Part shown: piece after piece, positions 33,845 to 42,545 of the stretch
Layout of the letters: every line of letters begins with the position of its first letter
How positions within the stretch are numbered: the first letter of the stretch is position 1
Notes under the pieces: model-generated
Databases searched by the model: none
Told to the model about the DNA's origin: nothing
What the model saw: only the letters and a program-made list of their open reading frames with translations
Assembly (NCBI GenBank): GCA_024274785.1
Contig: JAJSAM010000056.1
Coordinates: forward strand, 1 to 43,155
Length of the DNA stretch: 43,155 bases
Direction of reading: 5' to 3'
Origin: Planctomycetota bacterium
GTDB lineage: Bacteria; Planctomycetota; JAJSAM01
Position numbers and translations under genes: made by a program

Positions 33845-34369
33845 GTGTTTGCCCGGGCGGGTGAACCGGACCGCTTTGACGTCGCCCGGGGCCGCGGGGA
33901 GGCGGTGACCTCTCCGGGTGGCCGGCAGGACCGCATCGAGATCCGCATTCCCTCGGACACAGACCTGTTGCCGGCGATGCGCAGGTTCCTCCGGTCCCTG
34001 TTCGTTCACGGGGATTGGGCGAATCCGGGACCGCGGGTTCTGTCCGAACTGCAACTCGTGCTGCAGGAAGCGTGTGTGAATGCGATTCGTCATGCCTGCC
34101 GGAGGCGAAGCGATGAGTCCATCCGGGTCACATTCGTCATGCTCGGAAACGGCATCACGATCGAAGTCTGTGACGATGGACCCGGATTTGATCCGGCGGA
34201 TGTTCCGGCGCCGGATGCTCGTGACATGAAGGAGGGGGGCTATGGAGTGTTCATCATCGGGGAGTTCATGGATCAGGTGAAGGCGTTCCGGCGAGGGAGG
34301 CAGTTCGTCATGTCGATGACACGATACTTCGACGCCGAGACCGGGACCGGGGAATCGGAGGAATCATGA
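33845..34369 (+). CDS. RsbW-like anti-sigma serine kinase (GHKL ATPase)
   Basis: A 174-residue HATPase-fold protein with the N-box EACVNAIRHA and G1 box DDGPGFDP, plus GGYGVFII as the lid region. It is predicted to phosphorylate the STAS protein and to hold a sigma factor or other partner. The GTG at 33845 follows GGGG and the preceding stop by 2 bp. The first ~30 residues are Arg/Gly-rich and outside the fold. The next gene overlaps it (ATGA). No sigma factor gene is nearby, so the output may be the sigma-54 regulator or something encoded elsewhere. Confidence 0.85.
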   Translation: MFARAGEPDRFDVARGRGEAVTSPGGRQDRIEIRIPSDTDLLPAMRRFLRSLFVHGDWANPGPRVLSELQLVLQEACVNAIRHACRRRSDESIRVTFVMLGNGITIEVCDDGPGFDPADVPAPDARDMKEGGYGVFIIGEFMDQVKAFRRGRQFVMSMTRYFDAETGTGESEES

Positions 34370-36063
34370 GCATCCGGGTTTCGGGCGACATCGATATCGA
34401 GCGGATCCTCTCCCGCTCCGGCTTGAGTGAGTTTCTGGAGCAGACGGCCAGGTTCTATGCGTGCGGGCTCGTTCTGCTCGATCGGAAGCTGACACCTCTG
34501 TCGATGCTCAATTGCACACCCGTGAGAATGGATCAGATGGAGCTGGGTTTCTCTGAAGCCGGCGGCGAGTGGCGTATCGGCATCCCCTGTCTCCGTACCG
34601 TGCGAGCCTACGGCTACACGGTCGGGGTCGTAGCGACCGATCCCGCCGATCCGAACGACGGACACGCGGCCAAGGCGCTGGCGGATCATGTGTCGACTCT
34701 CCTGACCGAACTGGCCACCCAGGAATTCGAACTGGATGATCTCTCGCAGGAAATCCTCGACTCCTATGAGGAGGTCAATCTCTTCTACGATCTGTCCTCG
34801 GCCCTGAAGCGCGCCCGGAAGGTGGAGGATGTGTGCAGGATCGTGTTGGAGAAGGCCTGCGACATCATTCGCGCCCGGCGGGCCTCGATCCTGCTTCTGG
34901 ACCCCCTGGACCAGGAACTGCATCTCACCGCCGCGATCGGTATCCCGGAATCGGAATTCGAAAGCATCAGGATCCGGCCCGGTGAGGGGATCAGCGGCCG
35001 GGTACTCGAGAGCCGCACGCCGCGGCTGGTGGACGACGTCCGCAGTCTCCCGAACGATCTCCTGAACAACTACGAGAGGTACACCACGCAGTCGTTCATC
35101 TCCGTCCCGCTTTGCGTGGACGATGGTTCCATGCCGATGGAAGTCACCGCCCTCACCGATACGACATGGTTGTCCGGCAGCGGTGAGAGAGCGATGGGCG
35201 TCATCAACCTCGCGGACCGGCTGGATGGACGGGAATTCAGTTCCGGAGACCTCAAGCTCCTCGGGGCGCTGGCCAGCCAGGCCGCCGTGCTCATCGAGAA
35301 CATCCGGCTGATCGGGGTCGAGAAGGAACTTGGTATCGCCCGTGAAATTCAGGCGGGTCTTCTGCCGGAGACTCCCCCCAGGATCCCGGGGCTCGATCTC
35401 TCGGGGCGATGTGTTCCCGCCCGAAACGTCGGCGGAGATTACTACGACTTCCTGCCGGACGCCGATGGGAAGGAGGTCTCGGTCCTGGTGGCCGACGTAT
35501 CCGGACACAATGTCGCCTCGGCCCTGATGATGGCCGTGGCACGCTCGGCGCTTCGCCGTGAACTCGAGGTGACGCGGAATCCGGGCTCGGCCTTGCAGGC
35601 CGTGAACCGTACGCTGCACGACGATTTGAGCCGCACGGAGCTCTTTCTGTCGATCTTCTGTCTGCGTGTCGAGGCCGATCAGCGGCGGATCAGGTACGCC
35701 AGCGCCGGACACAATCCTCCGATCCTGATGCGGAACGGGACCGGTGAGATGATTGCTCTCGAGGCGGAAGGTCTGCTCACCGGGGTCGTCTCCGATGTCA
35801 CCTTCCAGGAGGAGTCCCTGGCGGTCGAGCCCGGCGACGTGCTGTTTCTCTACACGGACGGGATTACCGAAGCGGCGAACCGTCAGGGGGAAATGTTCGG
35901 CGTGGACCGTCTCGAGAACACCTTGCGATCCGCGAAGTCGCAGCCGGCGGAGGGGATCATCAAACGGGTGTTCGAGGAGGTCCGGCGGTTCTCGGGGGGA
36001 ATTCCACAATCGGACGATATGACCGCCATCGCACTCAAGATAGAGGATGTTCAAGTCCGATAA
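34366..36063 (+). CDS. GAF-SpoIIE (PP2C-type) serine phosphatase
   Basis: A 565-residue RsbU-like phosphatase predicted to dephosphorylate the STAS protein. Residues about 1-130 have no clear domain, about 145-320 form a GAF domain, and about 350-560 form a PP2C/SpoIIE domain. The metal-binding acids are visible in NVGGDYYDF, VADVSGHN, LYTDGITEA and QSDDMTAIA. The GAF domain suggests control by a small ligand or by protein contact. The ATG at 34366 overlaps the kinase stop, so kinase and phosphatase are co-translated. Confidence 0.9.
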   Translation: MSIRVSGDIDIERILSRSGLSEFLEQTARFYACGLVLLDRKLTPLSMLNCTPVRMDQMELGFSEAGGEWRIGIPCLRTVRAYGYTVGVVATDPADPNDGHAAKALADHVSTLLTELATQEFELDDLSQEILDSYEEVNLFYDLSSALKRARKVEDVCRIVLEKACDIIRARRASILLLDPLDQELHLTAAIGIPESEFESIRIRPGEGISGRVLESRTPRLVDDVRSLPNDLLNNYERYTTQSFISVPLCVDDGSMPMEVTALTDTTWLSGSGERAMGVINLADRLDGREFSSGDLKLLGALASQAAVLIENIRLIGVEKELGIAREIQAGLLPETPPRIPGLDLSGRCVPARNVGGDYYDFLPDADGKEVSVLVADVSGHNVASALMMAVARSALRRELEVTRNPGSALQAVNRTLHDDLSRTELFLSIFCLRVEADQRRIRYASAGHNPPILMRNGTGEMIALEAEGLLTGVVSDVTFQEESLAVEPGDVLFLYTDGITEAANRQGEMFGVDRLENTLRSAKSQPAEGIIKRVFEEVRRFSGGIPQSDDMTAIALKIEDVQVR

Positions 36064-36109
36064 GAGACCAGAGTGGTTCCGTATCAGAGCACTTGAAGAG
36101 GTGTGTCCC

Positions 36110-36490
36110 ATGCCTGAACGAATCCTGGTCGTTGACGACGAGCCCTTCATCCTCAGATCCCTCTCCTTCGTCCTGCGGACGCAGGGGCACGAGGTCCTCG
36201 AAGCCAAGAATGGCCAGGAGGCCATTGCGCTGATCCAGGAGAACAAGCCGGATCTGGTCTTCCTCGACGTGATGATGCCTCTGATGAACGGGTACGAGGT
36301 GTGCCGGCACATCAAGAGTGACCCCGGTCTTTCCGATATCCACGTGATCATGCTTACGGCGAAGGGACAGGAGTCCGATCGCGTCAAGGGGCTGGCCGTC
36401 GGCGCCGACGAGTACATGACCAAACCGTTCAGCCCGTCGAAGATCATTCAGCGCGTGAAGGACGTCATGGCTGAAAGGGCCGCTCGATAG
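36110..36490 (+). CDS. Single-domain response regulator (receiver only)
   Basis: A 126-residue CheY-like protein with acidic pocket VVDDEP, phosphoacceptor Asp in LVFLDVMMPLMNG, Thr in IMLTAKG and Lys in MTKPFSP. All switch residues are intact and there is no output domain. I use the ATG at 36110, where the fold begins (MPERILVVDDEP), preceded by AGAGG; an upstream in-frame ATG at 36047 lies inside the phosphatase gene. It ends directly before the histidine kinase gene and likely receives phosphate from it. Confidence 0.9.
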   Translation: MPERILVVDDEPFILRSLSFVLRTQGHEVLEAKNGQEAIALIQENKPDLVFLDVMMPLMNGYEVCRHIKSDPGLSDIHVIMLTAKGQESDRVKGLAVGADEYMTKPFSPSKIIQRVKDVMAERAAR

Positions 36491-38302
36491 ATGACGGAGA
36501 CGCTGGCGAGGATTGCCTCTCCGTTCTTCTACGAGGGGGTCTGCACGATCGCCACCGCAGCCGCGGTGGCCATCTTTGTGGTGCGGCTGCTCCGGCGCTT
36601 CAAACTGGTGGACGCCCTCATGGCCCTCGGGTGGTTCGCGCTGTTCTTCTCGTTCGTCCTGCCCTGGCTGTCCAGGGTGCTCGGCCCCGATGTGCACGCA
36701 CTGCTCGACCCCACGAACTCCTGGCAAGCTCCGCTGGTGGCCAGCCTGCAGTACTACTTCGGACTGCCCCTGATCTTCTTCGGCGCGGTCCTCCGGAAGT
36801 CCCGGGGTGCGACACCTCTGAAAGCGCAGCAGCGCCCGGCGCAGCGGAGGGAGAGCGCCGGTCAGGTGACGGGTCTGAAAGACAGTCTGGCCGAGGCGAA
36901 TCGCGACCTTCAGAATGCGCGTGAGGACTTGCAAAAAAGCGCATCGGAGACCGACAAAGTCAGCAGCAAACTGCGCGAGACTCTCAACCTGCTGCTGAAT
37001 TCGGAAGAGAAGTTCAGGTCCACCTTCGAGAGAGCCAACGATGGTTTCGTGATCGCAGACATCAAGAAGGGGCTGATCGACGAGGCCAATCCCGGCATGG
37101 CCGCACTGACCGGATACGAACTTCACGAACTCGCCGGCATGTCCCTCCGGCAGATCTATGGCGATGAGATCGGTGGCTACGATCTCAAGATGTTCCGTCA
37201 GATCTCAGGCCAGCGGGACCTGCCCCCGATCACCATTCGACGCAAGGACGGCGATACGATCCGGGGGGAAATCTCGTTCTCGATCATCCACATGGGCGGA
37301 CGCCCGATGCTCCTCGGAATTGCGCGCGACATCACGGAGCGGGTTCGCCTGATGGAGCAGCTCGAGAACAAGAACCTCGAGCTCAAAGAGGTGAACGTGG
37401 AACTGCTGAACCGCGCCGACGAGATGCGGGTGATGAACGAACAGCTCAAGGATCTGCAGGAACTGAAGGACCGGTTCATCTCTTCCGTGTCTCACGAGAT
37501 GCGCACTCCACTCACTTCTATCCGGTCCTTCTCCGAGATCCTGCTCGAGAACCGGGGGGCGGAAGAAGAGGTGCAGCAGGAGTTCTTGACGATCATCAAC
37601 AAGGAGTCGGAACGGCTCACGCGACTGATCAACGATGTGCTCGATCTCGCCCGAATCGAAGCCGGTGAGATGGGCATCGAGATGAAAGTCGTCAGTCTGA
37701 AGGAGGTCGTCGAAAACGCCACCCGGGCCATGGCCCCGCTCGCGGAGCAGAGGTCGGTGGCGATCAAGGTGATGCTGCCGCCCGATCTGCCTGAAGTGTC
37801 CGGCGATGCGGATCGACTGCATCAGGTCCTCACCAATCTGCTCTCGAACGGAATGCGGTTCACCGCGGAGGGAAGCTCGGTGGAGATCGGTGCCAGGGTC
37901 GATCACCCGGGAATGGTGGAGGTCGCGGTGCGCGACCACGGCCCTGGCATCGAAGAAGGAGAACTGGAGAGGATCTTCGATCGCTTTCGACAGGTGGAAG
38001 GAAACTCTGAAAACATGGGCGGCGGGACCGGCCTCGGTCTTTCGATCTGTCGGGAAATCGTCACGATGCACGGGGGGCGGATCTGGGGGGTTTCCAAAAT
38101 GGGGCGCGGATCGACGTTCTACTTCACGGTCCGGATCCACGCCGCTCCCGAGAGTGAGGACGAAACCGCCGAGGATGCACCGGCGCCGCGGCGGGAACTG
38201 CCTCCGCTCAAGGCTCGTCGACAAACGGGCCCCCAGGCGCAACCCCGTCGTGGTCTCCCGCCGATGCAGGTGGGCGCACGCAACGACCGGGGTTCGGCCT
38301 GA
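36491..38302 (+). CDS. Membrane PAS-domain sensor histidine kinase
   Basis: A 603-residue kinase. Hydrophobic helices lie at about 16-33, 40-60 and 84-101, with a coiled-coil region at about 125-170 and a PAS domain at about 170-290. A second coiled linker follows, then HisKA with His335 in SSVSHEMRTPLTS. The HATPase domain shows NLLSNGMRF (N box), DHGPGIEE (G1) and GGGTGLGLSI (G2). The C-terminal 55 residues are Pro/Arg/Gln-rich and disordered-looking. Its ATG at 36491 directly follows the receiver stop, so receiver and kinase form a pair. Confidence 0.93.
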   Translation: MTETLARIASPFFYEGVCTIATAAAVAIFVVRLLRRFKLVDALMALGWFALFFSFVLPWLSRVLGPDVHALLDPTNSWQAPLVASLQYYFGLPLIFFGAVLRKSRGATPLKAQQRPAQRRESAGQVTGLKDSLAEANRDLQNAREDLQKSASETDKVSSKLRETLNLLLNSEEKFRSTFERANDGFVIADIKKGLIDEANPGMAALTGYELHELAGMSLRQIYGDEIGGYDLKMFRQISGQRDLPPITIRRKDGDTIRGEISFSIIHMGGRPMLLGIARDITERVRLMEQLENKNLELKEVNVELLNRADEMRVMNEQLKDLQELKDRFISSVSHEMRTPLTSIRSFSEILLENRGAEEEVQQEFLTIINKESERLTRLINDVLDLARIEAGEMGIEMKVVSLKEVVENATRAMAPLAEQRSVAIKVMLPPDLPEVSGDADRLHQVLTNLLSNGMRFTAEGSSVEIGARVDHPGMVEVAVRDHGPGIEEGELERIFDRFRQVEGNSENMGGGTGLGLSICREIVTMHGGRIWGVSKMGRGSTFYFTVRIHAAPESEDETAEDAPAPRRELPPLKARRQTGPQAQPRRGLPPMQVGARNDRGSA

Positions 38303-38613
38303 CCGACCTTCGCCGCGGTGTGGGTGGCGCCAGAAACAGGTTGACGGGACGGAGAGCCTTGTGCGTCCGCGCGGCCGGGTAGGAGAGGGTCGCAGCGACT
38401 CCGATTTGAACCAGCTGGCAACCCCTCCATGCGGGATGCAGCAGCCTCCGAGTTCCGAAGTTCATCCTGCGCTGCCCCTGCTGCATTGCGTGAACCGGTC
38501 GGAACGAGCTATCAGAACGTCGTTTCCCGGCTTCTCCGTGATATCTATGCTGCAGACCTTTTGTGCGATCGCTGCGTAAAGGGATTCTGCGCGCATTCCG
38601 TATCTGAAATCTC
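38303..38613. other. Gene-free gap between the kinase and the MATE remnant
   Basis: The gap is GC-rich with one tRNA-T-arm-like stretch near 38401-38412 that does not fold as a tRNA (see rejected). TTTCCC and TATGCT near 38530-38555, 17 bp apart, are a possible promoter for the genes that follow. No terminator is obvious after the kinase. Confidence 0.4.
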
Positions 38614-39380
38614 ATGAGCGAGACCGCAGGCCAGACCGATGGAACCGGGAGCTTCGCGGATCGTGGGCTCGTTCGCAGTATCCTCGTCTTCGGAATCCCC
38701 CTGGTCCTGGCCATGGGCTTCCATGCCCTCCTCAACCTGGTGGATCTCCCGGTCGTTGGAGTCCACGATGCCGACCGGAGGCCCGAGTTCGGCGAAACCG
38801 CCCAGGCGGCGTTCGGGGTGGGGCTGCGGCTCGACCTCCTCGCTATCTTCTCCGCCTTCGGGTGGGGCGCCGCCGCATCGACCCTGGTCGGCCAGAATTT
38901 CGGTCGCGGCCGTGCGGACCGCGCCGCGCGGGCTACGTGGGTCACCGGGGGACTGAACATCGTGATGATGACCGGCATCGCGGTGTCGTACTTCACGTTC
39001 GCTCCGGACCTGATCCGCTTCTTCGGAGCGGATCGGGAGATCTTCGATCCGGGCGGTGCGCTCACCGCCGGCGGCTTCGATCCGGTGATCGCCATCGGCG
39101 CCGGCTGCCTGCGCATCAGCGTGTTCGCCTACGTGTTCATCGCGGTGAGCCTCGTCCTCGCCCAGGCCCTGAATGGGGCGGCTCCACCCGTACGCCGATG
39201 GTCATCGATGCCGTGGGACTGCTCGGGTTGCAGCTTCCGTTGGCGTACTATCTCTCCCGGCAGCCGGAATTCGGGTTGACCGGGGTCTGGTATGCGATCG
39301 TCTTATCCAACGTGGCCATCGCCGTCTTCGACACGGTATGGTTCAGAGTCGGGCACTGGAAACGGAAGGAACTGTGGTAA
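38614..39380 (+). pseudogene. MATE-family efflux pump, internally deleted and frameshifted
   Basis: The first frame (from ATG at 38614) encodes GLVRSILVFGIPLVLAMGF, like the N-terminus of a MATE transporter. It then jumps to sequence resembling the C-terminal half (FGVGLRLDLLAIFSAFGWG, then TLVGQNFGRGRADRA). Full MATE proteins have about 450 residues; here about 255 remain, so some 200 residues are missing inside. Near 39175-39181 (GGGGCGGC) the frame shifts: the frame needed to continue is the next one, reading GSTRTPMVIDAVGLLGLQLP through to KRKELW and TAA at 39378-39380. One extra base would restore LNGAGSTRTP, the normal MATE sequence. It overlaps the next gene start. Confidence 0.8.
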
Positions 39381-40384
39381 CCATCAAGCGAGAAGAGCGG
39401 ATCCTGAACCTGTTGTCCGCGTTGCTGGCGGCGAGCACCCCCCTGCCGTTTGCTGAAATCCGCGGCCGGGTTTCCGGGTACGACGACCACGCCAGCCGGG
39501 AAGCCATCGAAAAGCGGTTCGACCGGGACAAATCCGACCTGCGGAAGCTCGGCGTCCCCATCGAATACATCGCTGAGGACGAGTACGGCGGGTCGGGTTA
39601 CCGGGTCCAGAAGGAGTTGTACTTTCTCGATGAAATCCGTTTCACGATGGAGGAGGGGATTGTCCTGGCCGCCCTGCAGCGAGCCGCGGAGACCGGAGCC
39701 GCGGTAGGCGAGGGGCTTCGCTCGGCGCTCGGGAAGATCGGCGTCGATTCGCCACTCTCCGAACCGCTGCGGGAATGGGCCGGGGAACAGCAACTGCTGG
39801 ATCCACGTCTGCCTCCTGACAACCGGTCGGAGATGAATGTTCTCGCCGCGCTCGCGGAAGCGCTGGCCGGTCGGCGGCCGGTCCGGTTTTCGTATTACAC
39901 CCTACGCACCGGAACGGTCAGCGAGCGGACCGTGGAGCCCTGGGGAATCGGCTATTTCCACGGAAACTGGTACCTGGTCGGTCGCGACCGCGACAAGAGC
40001 GAAGAGCGCGTCTTCCGCACCAGCCGCATCGGGGGGGAAGTCCAGCCGCAGGCGGCGGAAGATTACGAAATCCCGGCCGATTTCAACCTGCGGGATTGTG
40101 TGGGCGTTCCGCCGTGGCGGTATCGCGACGGGCCCGCGGAGACAGTGACCATCCGCTTCGCTCCGGATATCGCCTGGATGATCGAGGACAACCTTCAGTC
40201 CGGTCAGAGCTTCGAGGCTGCACCGGATGGGAGCGGGATTCTGCGGCTGGAGGTCACGGAACCAGCCGCTCTCATCCCCTTTGTGGCCCAGTATGGACCG
40301 GATGCGGAAATCCTCGGGCCCGCGGCGATTCGCGATCGTATACACCGGCATCTCCTCGAGGTCATTTCGAGGTGTGAGTCATGA
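39374..40384 (+). CDS. PafB-like WYL-domain transcriptional regulator
   Basis: A 336-residue regulator. The N-terminal part (ERILNLLSALLAASTPLPF, then EKRFDRDKSDLRKLGVPIEY) is the winged-helix region typical of PafB. The WYL domain follows, with GIGYFHGNWYLVGRDRDK and FRTSRI, and a C-terminal WCX-like extension. In actinobacteria PafB and PafC form a heterodimeric activator of RecA-independent DNA-damage genes that is thought to sense single-stranded DNA through the WYL domain. The GTG at 39374 lies in the last codons of the MATE remnant, preceded by GGAAGG, so its translation may depend on reading through that gene. Confidence 0.85.
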   Translation: MVTIKREERILNLLSALLAASTPLPFAEIRGRVSGYDDHASREAIEKRFDRDKSDLRKLGVPIEYIAEDEYGGSGYRVQKELYFLDEIRFTMEEGIVLAALQRAAETGAAVGEGLRSALGKIGVDSPLSEPLREWAGEQQLLDPRLPPDNRSEMNVLAALAEALAGRRPVRFSYYTLRTGTVSERTVEPWGIGYFHGNWYLVGRDRDKSEERVFRTSRIGGEVQPQAAEDYEIPADFNLRDCVGVPPWRYRDGPAETVTIRFAPDIAWMIEDNLQSGQSFEAAPDGSGILRLEVTEPAALIPFVAQYGPDAEILGPAAIRDRIHRHLLEVISRCES

Positions 40385-41373
40385 AAGGGAGGGGGCTGGT
40401 CGTGCTCCGGAAGGTCCTGGCGATTCTCCCCCTGGTGCGGGCGCACCAGGGCATTTCGGTGGCCGAACTCAGCCGCCTGACCGGCATTCCTGAAACGGAG
40501 ATCGCCGGTGACCTCCCGAACCTCGTGAATCTCTGCGGAGTGCCTCCTTACTCACCGGTGGACCTGGTGGATCTCGAGGTGGAGGGCGATCGGGTGACCA
40601 TCCGATTCGCGGAGCAGTTCCGTCGCCCGGTGCGCCTGACGCTGAAGGAAGCCCTCGCCCTCGAATTGGCGCTGACCGGAGTTGCCGACGAGGATGCCGG
40701 TCCATTTGCGGTGGCGGTGGCTGGTATCCGGGAGAAGGTCCGCAGAGCCCTGTCGCCGCGGGTGGCGCAGGAGGTGAGCCAGGCGGGGGAGCACATTTCC
40801 GCGGTCCGCTCGCCGGGTCTCGCCGGGAAGATGCTCCGGGTCTTGAAGGACGCGATGAATCTCCAGGTGGTCGTGACCATCGAGTACTTCTCCCGCAGCA
40901 GCGGCCGCATTTCGAGCCGGGTCATCGAGCCGTACGGGTTCTACGAGCAGGCCGGACACTGGTACGTCGTGGCGCGCGCCGTGGAACGTGATCGGGTGAT
41001 GACGTTCCGGGCCGACCGCATCCGCAGCGCCACGCCCGGCGACGAGGAGTACGAGATCCCGGACGGCTTCGAGGTGGCCACCTATCGGCGGCAGGGACCG
41101 CCGAGCCCGGTCGAGTCGGGGGTGATGGTCACAGTCCGTTTCGGCCCGGAGATCGCCCGTTTCGCCAGGGAGACGTTCCCCGCGCGCGAATTCGTGGAGG
41201 ACGCGGATGGGGCGGTGACGGCTACGCTGCAGACGACCGGGACCGCCTGGCTGGTTTCCGAACTGCTTCGGTGGGGTGGCGGGGCCGTGGTGGTGGATCC
41301 ACCTGAGATCCGTCGAGAGTTGGCCGAGAGGGCCCGTGCAGCACTGTCCCGGTATGGAGAGGAAACATGTTGA
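40381..41373 (+). CDS. PafC-like WYL-domain transcriptional regulator
   Basis: A 330-residue second WYL regulator. Its N-terminus (LAILPLVRAHQGISVAELSR, then NLVNLCGVPPYSPVDLVDLE) and the segment RRPVRLTLKEALALELAL match PafC rather than PafB. The WYL core is YGFYEQAGHWYVVARAVERD with FRADRI. It starts at 40381 overlapping the first regulator's stop (ATGA), as expected for co-translated partners. No pup or proteasome gene, the usual actinobacterial neighbours, is in the window. Its stop overlaps the next gene's start. Confidence 0.87.
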   Translation: MKGRGLVVLRKVLAILPLVRAHQGISVAELSRLTGIPETEIAGDLPNLVNLCGVPPYSPVDLVDLEVEGDRVTIRFAEQFRRPVRLTLKEALALELALTGVADEDAGPFAVAVAGIREKVRRALSPRVAQEVSQAGEHISAVRSPGLAGKMLRVLKDAMNLQVVVTIEYFSRSSGRISSRVIEPYGFYEQAGHWYVVARAVERDRVMTFRADRIRSATPGDEEYEIPDGFEVATYRRQGPPSPVESGVMVTVRFGPEIARFARETFPAREFVEDADGAVTATLQTTGTAWLVSELLRWGGGAVVVDPPEIRRELAERARAALSRYGEETC

Positions 41374-42545
41374 TCGAACCAAGCGGGAGGGTCGCCTCCA
41401 TCGGTGGCTACGCATTCGCCGAAGTGGATCGCCTCGTGGCGGAACTTCGCGAAAAGGGTATTCGGACCATCGACTTCGGGGTGGGGGATCCCACCGCGCC
41501 CACTCCCGAGGTGGTGCGGCGTGCCTGCCGGGAGGCGGTCGACGCGCGGGCCACCGCCGGGTATCCATCCTACGTGGGGACCGTGGAGTTCCGGAAGGCG
41601 TGCGCCGACTGGACGGAGCGTCGGTTCGGGGTCTCCCTGGATCCCGAGACGGAAGTGACCGCGACCTCCGGCTCGAAAGAAGCCGTCTTCCACCTGCACG
41701 AGGGATTTGTCGATCCCGGCGACGTGGTGCTCGGGCCGAACCCCGGGTACCCGCCGTATGCGCGCGGCGCACTCTTCGCCGAGGGCGTGCACGTTCCTTA
41801 TCCGCTCCTGGCGAAGAATGGATTTCTGCCTGACCTTCGGGCCATCCCCGCCGACGTGGCCGATCGGGCCAGGATCCTGTGGATCTGCTATCCGAACAGT
41901 CCCACCGGGGCGCTGGCTCCGAGGGAGTTCCTGGGAAAAGCCGTGGCGTGGTGCCGCGAGCGGGACATCCTGCTCGCCTCGGACGAAGCGTACTCCGAGA
42001 TCTACTTCACTGAAGAGCCCCCGCACTCCGCGCTCGAGTTCGGCACGGAAGGTGTCCTCGCGATCTTCAGCCTGTCGAAACGATCCGCCATGACCTGCTA
42101 CCGGGTGGGATGGGTGGCCGGGGACGCCCGTGCGGTATCGATCTTTCGCAAGGTCAAGACGAACCTCGACTCCGGGACTCCCACGTTCGTTCAGGATGCG
42201 GCGATCGCGGCGCTCCAGGATGAGCGGCATGTCGGGGAGTTTCGCCGGGAGTATCGGGAGAAGCGCGACGTGCTGACCGCGGCCTTTCGGGAAATGGGGC
42301 TGCCCGACTGCACCCCCGACGCGGCTCTCTACATCTGGCAACGCATCCCCGAGAGCACGAGTTCCGTGGAGTTTGCGAAGGCACTGCTCGCTCCGGAAGC
42401 GGGAATTGTGGTTACGCCCGGTCCCTGGCTGGCGAGTGAGGTGGACGGCGTGAATCCCGGGGAGGGCTTCGTGCGCCTGGCGCTGGTGCCGTCGATTGAG
42501 GATTGCCGGGAAGCGGCGCGGATACTGTTGACGCTCAGGTTTTGA
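41367..42545 (+). CDS. Class I/II aminotransferase, DapC/LL-DAP aminotransferase-like
   Basis: A 392-residue PLP enzyme. It has FGVGDPTAPTP near the N-terminus, TSGSKEAVFHLHEGF, CYPNSPTGALA, SDEAYSEIYF and the Schiff-base lysine in FSLSKRSAMTCYRVGWV. The SKRS-x-M-T-x-YR-x-G version is found in succinyl-diaminopimelate aminotransferases and LL-DAP aminotransferases, so a role in lysine and cell-wall DAP synthesis is possible, not proven. It differs in all key segments from the other aminotransferase in the window. The ATG at 41367 is preceded by GAGGAAA and overlaps the PafC-like stop. Confidence 0.85.
   Translation: MLIEPSGRVASIGGYAFAEVDRLVAELREKGIRTIDFGVGDPTAPTPEVVRRACREAVDARATAGYPSYVGTVEFRKACADWTERRFGVSLDPETEVTATSGSKEAVFHLHEGFVDPGDVVLGPNPGYPPYARGALFAEGVHVPYPLLAKNGFLPDLRAIPADVADRARILWICYPNSPTGALAPREFLGKAVAWCRERDILLASDEAYSEIYFTEEPPHSALEFGTEGVLAIFSLSKRSAMTCYRVGWVAGDARAVSIFRKVKTNLDSGTPTFVQDAAIAALQDERHVGEFRREYREKRDVLTAAFREMGLPDCTPDAALYIWQRIPESTSSVEFAKALLAPEAGIVVTPGPWLASEVDGVNPGEGFVRLALVPSIEDCREAARILLTLRF

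Noticed and set aside
34273..36447. 724-residue reverse-strand ORF over the phosphatase gene
   Set aside because: The forward strand encodes a complete GAF-SpoIIE phosphatase and a receiver; the reverse product has no domain and an unusual composition.
38384..38450. tRNA-like stretch on the reverse strand (GGTTCAAATC)
   Set aside because: The T stem does not pair (GCTGG against CGGAG), the anticodon stem has a mismatch and the base before the anticodon is C, so no cloverleaf forms.
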